Shown here in pieces: positions 1 through 12,172 of a stretch of DNA of 64,000 nt. Made by a program: the position numbers and the translations under genes. Under the pieces are notes generated by a model. That model saw only the letters and a list, made by a program, of their open reading frames with translations, was not told where the DNA came from and searched no databases. The stretch covers positions 393,460 to 457,459 of the forward strand of contig JAOSKV010000012.1 of assembly GCA_027493405.1 (NCBI GenBank), read 5' to 3'. This DNA is from FEB-22 sp003105195. Lineage in GTDB: Bacteria; Pseudomonadota; Alphaproteobacteria; Rhizobiales; Xanthobacteraceae. How positions within the stretch are numbered: position 1 is the first letter of the stretch; the number at the start of each line of letters is the position of its first letter.

Positions 1-494
1 GCCAAGACCCAGATCGCCCTCACCGTCAACGGCCGCAGGGAGGAGGCGCTGGTCGAGCCGCGCACCCTGCTGGTCCACTTCCTGCGCGAGCAATTGAACC
101 TCACGGGCGCCCATATCGGCTGCGACACCAGCCATTGTGGCGCCTGCACGGTCGATCTCGACGGCAAGTCGGTCAAGTCCTGCACGGTCTTCGCCGTGCA
201 GGCGAACGGCGCCGAGATCCGCACCATCGAGGGCATGGCCTATCCCGACGGCACGCTGCACGCGCTGCAGGAGGGCTTCCGCGAGATGCACGGGCTGCAA
301 TGCGGCTTCTGCACCCCCGGCATGATCATGCGCGCGCACCGGCTGCTGCAGGAGAATCCGTCGCCGACCGAGGAGGAGATCCGCTTCGGCATCGCCGGCA
401 ACCTGTGCCGCTGCACCGGCTACCAGAACATCGTCAAGGCGATCCAGTACGCCGCCGCCCGGCTTGCCGGCACCCCGTTCCAGGAGGCCGCGGA

Positions 495-498
<4 letters not shown>
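1..498 (+). CDS. coxS: Aerobic CO dehydrogenase small (2Fe-2S) subunit, 5' end cut by window
   Basis: Iron-sulfur subunit of the molybdenum hydroxylase that oxidises CO to CO2; it passes electrons from the Mo/Cu centre to the FAD subunit. The reading frame is open from base 1. Two cysteine groups are visible: CDTSHCGAC, with the next Cys shortly after, for the plant-type cluster, and CGFC plus CRC for the second cluster. If only the initiator Met is missing, these Cys fall at about 42, 47, 50 and 62, and at 102, 105, 137 and 139, the spacing I know for Oligotropha CoxS (166 residues). The window therefore seems to begin at codon 2. The stop overlaps the coxL start (ATGA). coxM should lie just upstream, outside the window. 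Confidence 0.95.
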
Positions 499-2915
<2,417 letters not shown>

Positions 2916-2936
2916 TCGGGCCCGGACGCGAGCCGG

Positions 2937-3818
<882 letters not shown>

Positions 3819-3829
3819 GGCCTGCGCCC

Positions 3830-5008
3830 ATGCCGCCCGCCCCCGCCGATAGCGACCTCGGCGCCGCCATGCGCGGGCGGCTCGCGGGCTTCGCGCGGAT
3901 GCTGCGCGAGAACGGCTTCAAGGTCGGACTCGCCGAGACTGCCGATGCGCTCGTGCTGCTGTCGCTGCCGGCGGCCCGGCGGCCCTCCGCCTTGCGGCCG
4001 GCCATGCGCGCGCTGCTCTGCGGCACGCATTCGGACTGGGAGCGCTTCGATGCGCTCTTCGATGCCTACTGGCTCGGACGCGGACGCCGCCGGGCCGCGA
4101 CCCTGAGCGGCACCTCTACCGACCGGCGCGCGCCGCTGCGCCGCCTCGCCGAGGCGGGGGGCGGCGAGGCGGGCGCCCCGGATCACGTCGAGCGGCGCGA
4201 CGACGCGCCCGCGGTCGGCGACAGGCGCGGCCGGCGCGAGGGTGCCTCGCGCCATGCCCATCTCGCGGCCATCGACTTGCGCCATATCGTCGATCCGCGC
4301 GACATCGCCCGCGCCCACGAGATCGCGGGCCGGCTCGCCCGCGTCATGCGCGCGCGCCTCCTACGCCGCGAGCGGGTGCGCCGGCGCGGCCGCCGCCTCG
4401 ATCTGCGCCGCACCATCCATCGCAGCATCGCGCACGGCGGCACCCCGATCGATCTCGCCTTCCGCCGCCGCAAGGAGCGTCCGCTGCGGCTCGTGGTGCT
4501 GCTCGACGCCTCCGGCTCGATGGAGCTCTACACCGGCTTCTTCGTGCGCTTCCTGCACGGCGTGGTCGATGCCTTCCGCGAGGCCGAGGCGTTCGTCTTC
4601 CACACGCGCCTCGCCCATGTCTCGGAGTCGCTGCGCGACCGCGACCCGGCGCGCGCGGTCGACCGGCTCTCGCTGATGGCGCAGGGCATCGGCGGCGGCA
4701 CGCGCATCGGCGAGAGCCTCGCGACGTTCAACCGCTGGCACGCGCGGCGCGTGGTCAATTCCCGCACCGCCGTGATGATCGTCTCGGACGGCTACGACAC
4801 CGGCGAGCCGGGGCTGCTCGCCGCCGAGATGCGGCGCCTCTCCCGCCGCTGCCGCCGCATCGTTTGGCTCAATCCGCTGATCGGCTGGAAGGACTACAGC
4901 CCGCAGGCGCGTGGCATGCAGGCCGCGCTGCCCTATGTCGACTTGTTCGCGCCCGCCCACAATCTCGAGAGCCTGGCGGCGCTCGAGCCCTATCTGGCGA
5001 GGATCTGA
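3830..5008 (+). CDS. coxE: CoxE, VWA-domain protein for CO dehydrogenase maturation
   Basis: Von Willebrand factor A-type protein of about 392 residues and partner of the CoxD ATPase. The N-terminal half is Arg-rich with an FARMLRENGFKVGLAET segment typical of CoxE. The C-terminal half is a VWA domain whose MIDAS motif DASGS begins at residue 226, with a later SDGYDTGEPG as a second metal-site loop. An in-frame GTG at 3815 overlaps the coxD stop (GTGA) and is an alternative start adding five residues. I chose ATG 3830 because GAGG lies nine bases upstream. It probably acts in the cytoplasm as an adaptor to apo-CO dehydrogenase. Confidence 0.9.
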   Translation: MPPAPADSDLGAAMRGRLAGFARMLRENGFKVGLAETADALVLLSLPAARRPSALRPAMRALLCGTHSDWERFDALFDAYWLGRGRRRAATLSGTSTDRRAPLRRLAEAGGGEAGAPDHVERRDDAPAVGDRRGRREGASRHAHLAAIDLRHIVDPRDIARAHEIAGRLARVMRARLLRRERVRRRGRRLDLRRTIHRSIAHGGTPIDLAFRRRKERPLRLVVLLDASGSMELYTGFFVRFLHGVVDAFREAEAFVFHTRLAHVSESLRDRDPARAVDRLSLMAQGIGGGTRIGESLATFNRWHARRVVNSRTAVMIVSDGYDTGEPGLLAAEMRRLSRRCRRIVWLNPLIGWKDYSPQARGMQAALPYVDLFAPAHNLESLAALEPYLARI

Positions 5009-5010
5009 GC

Positions 5011-5835
5011 ATGCCCGCGACCGACGTGCTGGGCCGCATCGCGGCCCTCAAGGCGAGCGGCGAGCCCTTCGCGCTCGCGACCGTGGTGCGCACCGTGGCC
5101 GCGACCTCCGCGAAGGCCGGCGCCAAGGCCGTGATCCTGCCCGACGGCACCGTCTCGGAGGGCTGGATCGGCGGCGGCTGCGCCCGTGCGGCGGTGCTCA
5201 AGGCTGCCCGCGAAGCGCTCGCCGACGGCCGCGCGCGGCTGGTCTCGGTGCAGCCGCCGGAGGAGCTCGCGCAGGGCGGCCACGCGCCCGGCGAGGAGGT
5301 CGCCGGCGTGCGCTTCGCCAAGAACATGTGCCCGAGCCAGGGCACCATGGACGTCTTCGTCGAGCCGGTGCTGCCGCGCCCGCAGCTCGTGGTCTGCGGA
5401 TCGAGCCCGGTCGCCGTCGCGGTCGCCGATCTCGCGCGCCAGGTCGGCTTCGCCCTCACGGTCTGCGCGCCAGTCGCCGAGCAGGCGGCCTTTGCCGAGG
5501 CCGATATCCGCATCGAGGGCTATGCGCTGTCCGTCGACGACCCGGCCGAGCGCTACGTCCTGGTCTCGACGCAAGGACGCGGCGACGAGGCCGCGCTTCT
5601 CGCCGCCCTTTCCATCGACGCCGCCTATGTCGCGTTCGTCGGCAGCCGGCGCAAGGCCGAGGCGCTGCGGGAAGCGATGCGCGCGCGCGGCGTCGCGCCC
5701 GAGCGTCTCGCCCGGCTGAACGCCCCGGCCGGCCTCGACCTCGGTGCGATCACGCCCGAGGAGATCGCGGTCTCGATCCTGGCCGAGATCGTGCGGACGC
5801 GCCGGTCGCTTGATCCGCGCGGGGCGGCGGACTGA
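5011..5835 (+). CDS. coxF: CoxF, XdhC/CoxI-family cofactor maturation protein
   Basis: XdhC-family protein of 274 residues. Members bind molybdenum cofactor and support its insertion or sulfuration in molybdenum hydroxylases. The N-terminal XdhC/CoxI domain has the glycine-rich GWIGGGCARAAV segment. The C-terminal Rossmann-like domain starts near PQLVVCGSSPVAVAVADLA and ends with a VGSRRKAEAL motif typical of the family. It begins two bases after coxE. I call it coxF by position and length (CoxI is longer and is separate in Oligotropha). No coxG-like gene follows; the next gene is unrelated. Confidence 0.88.
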   Translation: MPATDVLGRIAALKASGEPFALATVVRTVAATSAKAGAKAVILPDGTVSEGWIGGGCARAAVLKAAREALADGRARLVSVQPPEELAQGGHAPGEEVAGVRFAKNMCPSQGTMDVFVEPVLPRPQLVVCGSSPVAVAVADLARQVGFALTVCAPVAEQAAFAEADIRIEGYALSVDDPAERYVLVSTQGRGDEAALLAALSIDAAYVAFVGSRRKAEALREAMRARGVAPERLARLNAPAGLDLGAITPEEIAVSILAEIVRTRRSLDPRGAAD

Positions 5836-5974
5836 CCTCTGGATTCTGACCGCAGGCGGTCCGGCCCGCATGGGGCAGGGCGCCGCGCATCTCTTCCATT
5901 GAAACATCCAGAGGTTGCATCTCGAGCGAAGCGATGCCAAACTCGACCGCTGGCACGGCCTCGAGAGGAATGCC

Positions 5975-7024
5975 ATGCCCCGATCGTTTGTGGACCTGCG
6001 CGCCGACCTGGCCGACAGCCGGCCGGTCAGCCGCTCGGTTGTGGATGCGCTTCCCGCCGCGTGCCGGGCCTCGTTTCGCGAGGAGACCCGGCGCATCTTC
6101 GTCGATATCGTGCAGCGGCACTTCATTGCCACGGGCCAGATGCCCGCCCCGCGCCCGGTGTTTCGCAAGCTCCACGGCGTCGTCCGCGGCATCCTGCGCA
6201 TCGATCCGGACCTTCCGGAACGCTTCAGGCACGGGCTCCTCGCCCAGCGCGAGTTTCCGGCCTGGATCCGCTTCTCGAGCGACACCGCGCCGGTGACGCC
6301 GGACAGCGCCAACGCCACCCTCGGCATCGGCATCAAGCTCTTCGGCGTCGACGGCGAAACCCTCGATGCCGACGACCCCGACGCCGGCACCGCGGATCTG
6401 TTGATGCAGAACCACGACCGCTTCTTCGTCGATACCGGCGCCGATTTCTGCGCCTTCTCGCATGCGGCCGTGCTCGGCGATTTCGACGCCTATCTTGCGG
6501 CGCATCCCGAGACCAGGCGCGTGCTCGACGAGATGGCGAAGCCCGAGGCGAGCGTGCTCGCCGCCACCTATTGGAGCGTGCTGCCCTATGCCTGCGGGCC
6601 CGAGGCGATCGTGAAGTATCGGCTGCGTCCGATCGGCGAGGCCGCCGATGCGGCGCCCGCCGCGGATCCGAACGGCCTCGCGGTCGATCTGGCACGGCGG
6701 CTTCGCGACCGCGAAGCCGCGTTCGAGCTCGCGGTCCAGCCGTTCTCGAACGACGCCGAGACGCCGCTCGATGCCGCGACCCGCCGCTGGCCGACCCCGT
6801 TCCAGCGGATCGGCTGGCTGACGATCGCGCGCCAGGATGTCGCGGCGGCGGGCCAGGCCGCCTATGGGGACAACCTCTCGATCCATCCGTGGCGGACGCC
6901 GGAGGCCAATCGTCCGCTCGGCTCGATCTCCGATGCGCGCCGTATCGCCTACCGCTCCGCGGCTCATCTGCGCCGTACCGCCAACGGCGTTCCGGCCGTC
7001 GAGCCCACGAGACCGCGCGCATGA
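5975..7024 (+). CDS. Catalase-family (heme fold) protein
   Basis: Catalase-superfamily protein of 349 residues, shorter than the roughly 480 of classical monofunctional catalases. The N-terminal half shows a catalase-like FRKLHGVVRG segment, where His67 is the likely distal histidine. Further on are FPAWIRFSS, TLGIGIKLFGV and DLLMQNHDRFF, as in small catalase-family proteins. I do not see a clear RxFxYxD proximal tyrosine motif, so the reaction is uncertain; peroxidase, lipid-hydroperoxide or catalase activity are all possible. The ATG at 5975 has a GAGAGGAA ribosome site just before it. It is first in a same-strand run ending with a LodA-like oxidase, a peroxide-producing family. That makes peroxide removal a reasonable but unproven role. 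Confidence 0.75.
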   Translation: MPRSFVDLRADLADSRPVSRSVVDALPAACRASFREETRRIFVDIVQRHFIATGQMPAPRPVFRKLHGVVRGILRIDPDLPERFRHGLLAQREFPAWIRFSSDTAPVTPDSANATLGIGIKLFGVDGETLDADDPDAGTADLLMQNHDRFFVDTGADFCAFSHAAVLGDFDAYLAAHPETRRVLDEMAKPEASVLAATYWSVLPYACGPEAIVKYRLRPIGEAADAAPAADPNGLAVDLARRLRDREAAFELAVQPFSNDAETPLDAATRRWPTPFQRIGWLTIARQDVAAAGQAAYGDNLSIHPWRTPEANRPLGSISDARRIAYRSAAHLRRTANGVPAVEPTRPRA

Positions 7025-7071
7025 CTCGCGACCCGCACCCATCGCGCACGGCGACCACCGGAGGCTGAGGC

Positions 7072-8298
7072 ATGGTTTTCATCGACCTGCCGAGACGGCG
7101 ACGACGGGCGGCAGCGGCCGGTGCCGGAGCTGCGGGGCCTTCGGTCCGCGTGCTCGGTATCGAGGTGACGCAAGCGATCCAGAACATGGCGCATGACGTG
7201 CGCCTGATCGCCGGCAAGGCCGCGGCGGTGAGGGTCTACCTGGCGCCGCGCGGCGTCTCGTCCAACCTGCGCGTCCGCGGCGAGATCGTGGTGTCCGCGG
7301 CTCCCGGCGCGCCGGGCGCTTATGTGCCGTCCGCCAACGAGATCGTGCTGCGCGCGAGCAAGCATCCGGCGCTCGGCGCGCAGCGGCGTGACGCCGCGCT
7401 GAGCCTGAACTTCCTCCTGCCGGACCCGCCCGCGGGGCCGATGACGGTGCGCCTCAAGCGCGTCTCCGGCCTTGCGGGCGCCGAGCTCGCCGTTGCCCCG
7501 GACGGCAACGAGCGGCAGGTCGGCTTCGCCTCCGCGCCGGTGCTGCGCGTCAGGGCGCTGGGCATCCGCTACGGCGACCCGCGGCAGAACCCGCCCCCGC
7601 ATCACGCGCCCGATCCCACGCATTTCGCGCATCTTCGCTCCTTCCTGACGCGCGCCTATCCGGTCTCGCGCGTCGAATGGAACCAGGCCGTGATCGACGC
7701 TCCGGCGAACTTCGTTCCGCCATTCTCCGGGCCGACGCTGCCGAACGGGTTCGACCCGCTGTGGTGGACGCTGCTCGGCATCCTGCACCAGCACATGCTG
7801 ACGATCCGGCAGGCCGACATGGACGCCGGCTGGGATCCGCGCACGCATTACTACGGCCTCGTCTCCGACCACGCCGGCTTCTTCCGCGGCGCGGCGAATG
7901 ACGTGCCGACGGCGTCGGCGCCGAACACGATTGCGGTCGGGCCCTGCGGCAGGGCAGGCGCGGGATTCTGGGACGACGACGGATCCTATGGCGACTGGTA
8001 CGGGGCGCACGAACTCGCCCACACCTTCGGCCGTTTCCATCCGGGCTTCTGCGGCCAGGGCAACGACGACGACCGGTTCCCCCATGCCAAGGGTCACATC
8101 TCCGATGCCGGGCAGGACTGCATCGGGTTCGACGTCGGCGACCCGGCCCTCGACCTGCCGATGCGCGCCTATCCGCGCGAGGCATGGGCCGACTTCATGA
8201 CCTATTGCGATCGCCAGTGGGTCTCCAAGTACACCTATGATGGGCTCTACGACCGGCTCGTGGCGGAAGAGACGCAGTTCGCCCCGCGGATCGGCTGA
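7072..8298 (+). CDS. Metzincin-like zinc metallopeptidase
   Basis: Putative zinc protease of 408 residues. It has a complete HELAHTFGRFH motif at residues 313-323, matching the metzincin consensus HExxHxxGxxH: three zinc His (313, 317, 323) and catalytic Glu314. A DFMTYC segment follows with Met376, in the place of the Met-turn. The N-terminal 200 residues look like beta-sandwich sequence and match no family I recognise. No signal peptide is evident; the N-terminus is Arg- then Ala/Gly-rich, so export, if any, would be non-classical. It lies 47 bases after the catalase-family gene and 17 bases before the next gene, within the LodA-containing run. Confidence 0.75.
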   Translation: MVFIDLPRRRRRAAAAGAGAAGPSVRVLGIEVTQAIQNMAHDVRLIAGKAAAVRVYLAPRGVSSNLRVRGEIVVSAAPGAPGAYVPSANEIVLRASKHPALGAQRRDAALSLNFLLPDPPAGPMTVRLKRVSGLAGAELAVAPDGNERQVGFASAPVLRVRALGIRYGDPRQNPPPHHAPDPTHFAHLRSFLTRAYPVSRVEWNQAVIDAPANFVPPFSGPTLPNGFDPLWWTLLGILHQHMLTIRQADMDAGWDPRTHYYGLVSDHAGFFRGAANDVPTASAPNTIAVGPCGRAGAGFWDDDGSYGDWYGAHELAHTFGRFHPGFCGQGNDDDRFPHAKGHISDAGQDCIGFDVGDPALDLPMRAYPREAWADFMTYCDRQWVSKYTYDGLYDRLVAEETQFAPRIG

Positions 8299-8315
8299 GC
8301 CAGGGAGGGCCGTCC

Positions 8316-8924
8316 ATGGCACGCAGAATGGACTACGGCGACTGGGCGCAGGTCATCGGCAGCTTCGATCTCGCCGCGCGCCGCGGCGCCATCGTTTCGA
8401 TGCTTCCCGCCAAGCTGGCCTTCGCGTCCATCGAAGGTGGCGAGGAGAGGGTTCGCCTCAAGGGTCTGGGCGAGGCCGGCGCGGTCCTGTTCGATCTCGC
8501 GGTCAATCCCCTGCGGCCGTCATGCGGCACGGTGGGGAGCGAGCGGATGTTCGAGGAGTTCGTTCCCGTGACGGAGGCCCTGCGCGAGGTCAAGCTCTAC
8601 GTCGACGGCGTGGAGGTCTCGCAATTCGCGCCCGGCAGCGCCGAGCCGATAGGCGCCGTGGAGCTCGCGGCGCCGGCTCCCGGCCGAGAGCATCACATTC
8701 CGCTCGGCGGCGACGTGCCCGCCGAGCCGAACGTCTCCTATGCGCTCCAGGTCCGTCCGGAAGGGGACACGCGCTGGCATACCATGGCGACAGGCCTCGA
8801 TCGGCCCAACGTCGCCGACGTGGACGTCAACCAGTTCCCCGGGGCGTCCGCGATCGATGTGCGCGTCCTGCGCAGCAATGGCCTGGAGACCACCGAGATC
8901 TTCCACGAGCGGCGCGAGTTCTGA
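8316..8924 (+). CDS. Unknown protein between metallopeptidase and LodA-like oxidase
   Basis: A protein of 202 residues that I do not recognise. It has no signal peptide or membrane segment. The sequence alternates short hydrophobic stretches with turns, for example ALREVKLYVDGVEV and VSYALQVRPEGDTRW. It therefore looks like an all-beta, perhaps immunoglobulin- or fibronectin-like, fold. It starts 17 bases after the metallopeptidase, with GGAGGG upstream of ATG 8316, and ends 50 bases before the LodA-like gene. Its position suggests it belongs to the same operon, perhaps as an accessory or binding domain for the peptidase. Confidence 0.55.
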   Translation: MARRMDYGDWAQVIGSFDLAARRGAIVSMLPAKLAFASIEGGEERVRLKGLGEAGAVLFDLAVNPLRPSCGTVGSERMFEEFVPVTEALREVKLYVDGVEVSQFAPGSAEPIGAVELAAPAPGREHHIPLGGDVPAEPNVSYALQVRPEGDTRWHTMATGLDRPNVADVDVNQFPGASAIDVRVLRSNGLETTEIFHERREF

Positions 8925-8974
8925 GCGCATCGGCGCGCAACCGCCGACCGCGGTCGGCGACCCGGGGAACCGAG

Positions 8975-10912
8975 ATGGCAAGCACGGTCGTGAGAGCCTC
9001 GATACATCCGGCCATCGGCATCGCCCGGGTCGGCAGCAGCCCGGACGCGTTCTTGCTCGCGCCGCAGGTGCCGCATCCGCCGCCGCGGCCGGCCGGCAGC
9101 TCGCATGACGATCACGGCCGGCTCAAGCGCGAGGCCGTCCAGTTCCGCATCTACGGGCACGACGCCGACGGCCATGTCGTCGCCGAGCTGACGGCCGCGA
9201 ATGCGGACATCGCCTGGAATGTGCATGTCGCCAACGCCAAGGCGGCCTGGTTCAAGTTCCGCAACGCCATGGACGTGGAGACGCTCGCCGACACGGTGGT
9301 CGAGCGGCGCAACCCCGAGATCGTCGATCCCGACGAGCGGCGCAAGCTGGTCATCGACCCGGGCGGCCGCTCGATCGCGGGCCGCAACCAGGGCGGCGAG
9401 GCGCGCCATCGCTTCGACACCGGCACCTTCAAGGGCATGCAGGTGCATCTCGGTGAGCTGCGCACCGACGACCTCGGCCGCCTCCTGTTCCTCGGCGGCC
9501 TCGGCGTCTCGCGCTCCCCGAGCGGCGCACCGCCCTATGTGGCGGGCGAGACCGATGCCTTCGGCAATGCCCGCGACTGGCACGACGATATCGCGGACGG
9601 CCCCGTGGATGCCACGGTGCGCGTCGGCGGCCGCGAGATCCCGACCGAAGGCGCCTGGGTCGCGTCGGCGCCGCCGAACTATGCGCCCGACATCAAGTCG
9701 TGGCGCACCCTTCACGACATGCTCGTCGATCTCTACGTTCGCGAAAAGTGGCTGCCGCGCAAGGCCGAGGTCTCGTTCACTCGCGACGTCTACCCGATCC
9801 TCGCCCGGCTCACCGCCCTGCAATGGGTCAACAAGTCGTGCGCCGCGATGTTCGGCCACGGCGCGCCGTTCGACTTCGCCGATCCGGTCCGCATCGAGCG
9901 GATCGGCCGGATCCATGGCGGAGCCGCCGTCGACGTCTACAAGCCGTTGCGCGTCGCCATCTTCAAGATCTTCCGCGAGCCGGTGCCGCACCCGACCGAT
10001 CCCGCCGCCTGGCCCTGGCTCTATGGCGATTCCTTCGGCGCCGAGGACCACGTCGATCAATATCTGAATCTCGCTCTCGACGGCGAGCGGCTGCGCGACC
10101 TCGAGAGCTGGAGCCAGGGCAGGTTCGTCGCCGACTGGGGCAAGCGCGCCCCGCCGCCGGCGTCGATCGATCTCCATCCCCCGAGCGAGCAGCCGGCGGC
10201 GCTCGATCGCGCCGCGCTCGACTTCTGCGCCGCCGACGCCTTCCATCCCGGCATCGAGCTCACCTGGCCGATGCGCCACCTCTCGCTCTATTCGGCGCCG
10301 TTCCGGATCAAGCGGGCGACCGCGCCGGAGCGCGACTACGGTCCGCATCTCGACGTCGTGACCGCGCTCGGTCACGAGGGGCCGCTGCACGGCCAGTCCC
10401 CCGGGTCGCTGTCGCGCTGGATGCTGCTTCCCTGGCAGATCGACACCGGCGGCTGCCTCGCCGGCTACGACGACCGGCTGGTGTTCGACGCACCGAGCTT
10501 CTGGCCCGCGCGCGTGCCGAACAACGTCCTCTCCCACGCCCATTATGCGAAAGCCGTCGACCCTTCGTTCCCCCGCGACGAGCGAGTCTACGCCTACGCG
10601 GCGCGGCGCAGCTGGTTCTTCCCTCTGGGCGCCCCCTCGACCCAGTGGGGCGCGCGCCTGGTCGACGCCTTCGGCCGGATGGGCGTGGTCGAGGCCTATC
10701 CGGGTGTTGCCGGCGACGCCGATATTCCGCCCGTGATCTATGCCGAGACGCTCCCGGACGCGTCGCGCGGGGCGCCCGGCGCCGAGCTCGCAGTCGACGC
10801 CGCCGTCGCCGTCCCGGCCGGCGCGTCGGAGGCGGACATGCGCGCCCGCACGGCGGGCTTCGCCGACGAGGCGGATCGCATCGCCATGCGCCGCATGCGG
10901 TTCGGCCGATGA
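8975..10912 (+). CDS. LodA-like quinoprotein (CTQ) amino-acid oxidase
   Basis: LodA-family protein of 645 residues. Characterised members (lysine epsilon-oxidase LodA, glycine oxidase GoxA) oxidatively deaminate amino acids with a cysteine tryptophylquinone made from their own Cys and Trp, and release ammonia and hydrogen peroxide. The N-terminus carries the family signature IHPAIGIARVGSS. The PWQIDTGGC block places the likely cofactor Cys at residue 494. Trp candidates downstream are 510, 547 and 558; I cannot assign which, if any, cross-links. Substrate cannot be read from sequence. It overlaps the LodB-like gene by four bases (ATGA), the arrangement expected for the pair. The start at 8975 is set by the conserved N-terminus. 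Confidence 0.85.
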   Translation: MASTVVRASIHPAIGIARVGSSPDAFLLAPQVPHPPPRPAGSSHDDHGRLKREAVQFRIYGHDADGHVVAELTAANADIAWNVHVANAKAAWFKFRNAMDVETLADTVVERRNPEIVDPDERRKLVIDPGGRSIAGRNQGGEARHRFDTGTFKGMQVHLGELRTDDLGRLLFLGGLGVSRSPSGAPPYVAGETDAFGNARDWHDDIADGPVDATVRVGGREIPTEGAWVASAPPNYAPDIKSWRTLHDMLVDLYVREKWLPRKAEVSFTRDVYPILARLTALQWVNKSCAAMFGHGAPFDFADPVRIERIGRIHGGAAVDVYKPLRVAIFKIFREPVPHPTDPAAWPWLYGDSFGAEDHVDQYLNLALDGERLRDLESWSQGRFVADWGKRAPPPASIDLHPPSEQPAALDRAALDFCAADAFHPGIELTWPMRHLSLYSAPFRIKRATAPERDYGPHLDVVTALGHEGPLHGQSPGSLSRWMLLPWQIDTGGCLAGYDDRLVFDAPSFWPARVPNNVLSHAHYAKAVDPSFPRDERVYAYAARRSWFFPLGAPSTQWGARLVDAFGRMGVVEAYPGVAGDADIPPVIYAETLPDASRGAPGAELAVDAAVAVPAGASEADMRARTAGFADEADRIAMRRMRFGR

Positions 10913-11964
10913 GCGCTTCGTCGCGCCGCGCCGAGGTGCTCGGCGACGGGCCGGCGGCGCTCGCCGCCGCGCTCGGCTTGGCGCGGCGCGGCTGGCGCGT
11001 CGACCTCGTGGTGCCGCCGCGGCGCGCGAAGGAAATCTCCCGCATCGACGTGCTGGGCGGCTCCGCGCTCGCGACATTGGCGCGGCTCGGCGTGTCGCGC
11101 GACGACATGCTCGCCGTGGCGCGGCCCTGTCCCGGTACCTGGTCGCACTGGGGCCGGGAGGGCCCGGCCGGAATGGACTATCTGGCGGCGCCGCAAGGTC
11201 CTGCCTGGGCGGTGGACCGGTGCGGCTTCGACGCCCTGCTGGAGGCGCGCGCGCTGGCCGCCGGCGTCACGCGCGCGGCGGGCCGCGAGGGCCGCAGCTG
11301 GCGCATCCTCGCTTCCGGCCGTCGCGGCGCGACGGGCGCAGTCGACGACGAGCTGGTCGCACTCGTGGCGATGGGCGAGGTGCCGGCATCGGCCGCGCCG
11401 GTCGATACGCGCCTGATGATCGAGGCCGCGCCGGAGGCCTGGGCCTACGGGGTCATGGGTCCGGGCCGCAGCGCTTGCCTCGGCGTGATCACCGACGCCG
11501 AGGCCCTGGCCGGTGCGCGGCCCGGGCCGTTCGCCGCCGCCGTGTTGGGCAGGACGGAGCGCATCGTGCGCCTCCTGGACCGCCTGGGCGGGCCGCTCGC
11601 GGTCGCGGCGACACCGCTCCCTTGCCGTTTCTTGCCCCTGCGCGCCGACCCGCGATCGATCCGCATCGGCGACGCGCAGGCGAGCTTCGATCCGCTCGCC
11701 GGCCGCGGCTTGTGGGCGGCGATCCGCGGCGCCGAGGAGGTGGCCGCGGCTCTCGACGAGGAGCCCGGGCGCCTGGCGCTCGTCGCGCGGCGCGCGCACG
11801 CGGCCTACTGCACTTATCTCGCGACGCGCGCGGCCTTCTATCGCGCGGGCCACGACCGCTTCGGCACTGGCTTCTGGGCCCGGCGCCTGGCCGCGCAATT
11901 GAAGCATCCGCGCCGCGGGCATGCCATCGCCGATCCGGAAGAGCGAAGGCGTTTCGCAATATAG
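10909..11964 (+). CDS. LodB-like FAD-dependent partner of the quinoprotein oxidase
   Basis: Flavoprotein of 351 residues. LodB-type proteins are needed to form the tryptophylquinone cofactor of LodA. The N-terminal dinucleotide-binding motif reads GDGPAALAAALGLARRGW. The later RIGDAQASFDPLAGRGLWAA segment is the typical second FAD contact of the para-hydroxybenzoate-hydroxylase class. The C-terminal part is helical and ends RRGHAIADPEERRRFAI. The ATG overlaps the lodA-like stop. The gene confirms the family assignment of its neighbour, since LodA proteins rarely occur without a LodB. It ends the run that starts at 5975; 208 bases without a gene follow. Confidence 0.85.
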   Translation: MSASSRRAEVLGDGPAALAAALGLARRGWRVDLVVPPRRAKEISRIDVLGGSALATLARLGVSRDDMLAVARPCPGTWSHWGREGPAGMDYLAAPQGPAWAVDRCGFDALLEARALAAGVTRAAGREGRSWRILASGRRGATGAVDDELVALVAMGEVPASAAPVDTRLMIEAAPEAWAYGVMGPGRSACLGVITDAEALAGARPGPFAAAVLGRTERIVRLLDRLGGPLAVAATPLPCRFLPLRADPRSIRIGDAQASFDPLAGRGLWAAIRGAEEVAAALDEEPGRLALVARRAHAAYCTYLATRAAFYRAGHDRFGTGFWARRLAAQLKHPRRGHAIADPEERRRFAI

Positions 11965-12172
11965 GATCAGGAAGCGATCGTGACGGAGTCATACGGTCGA
12001 AGAGGCCGGCCTATCTCGAAATTTCGCCCTGCTGCGGCGAAATCCCTCACGTTCGAGGGGGAAACGCCTCGCGTTGTCATGGCGGGGAAAAGGAGTATCC
12101 TGCGACCCCAAGAAGGGCTGCGAATGCGGCGGAATGCGATCACCCCGAGTGCGTCACGCGCTGGGAGGGGGG

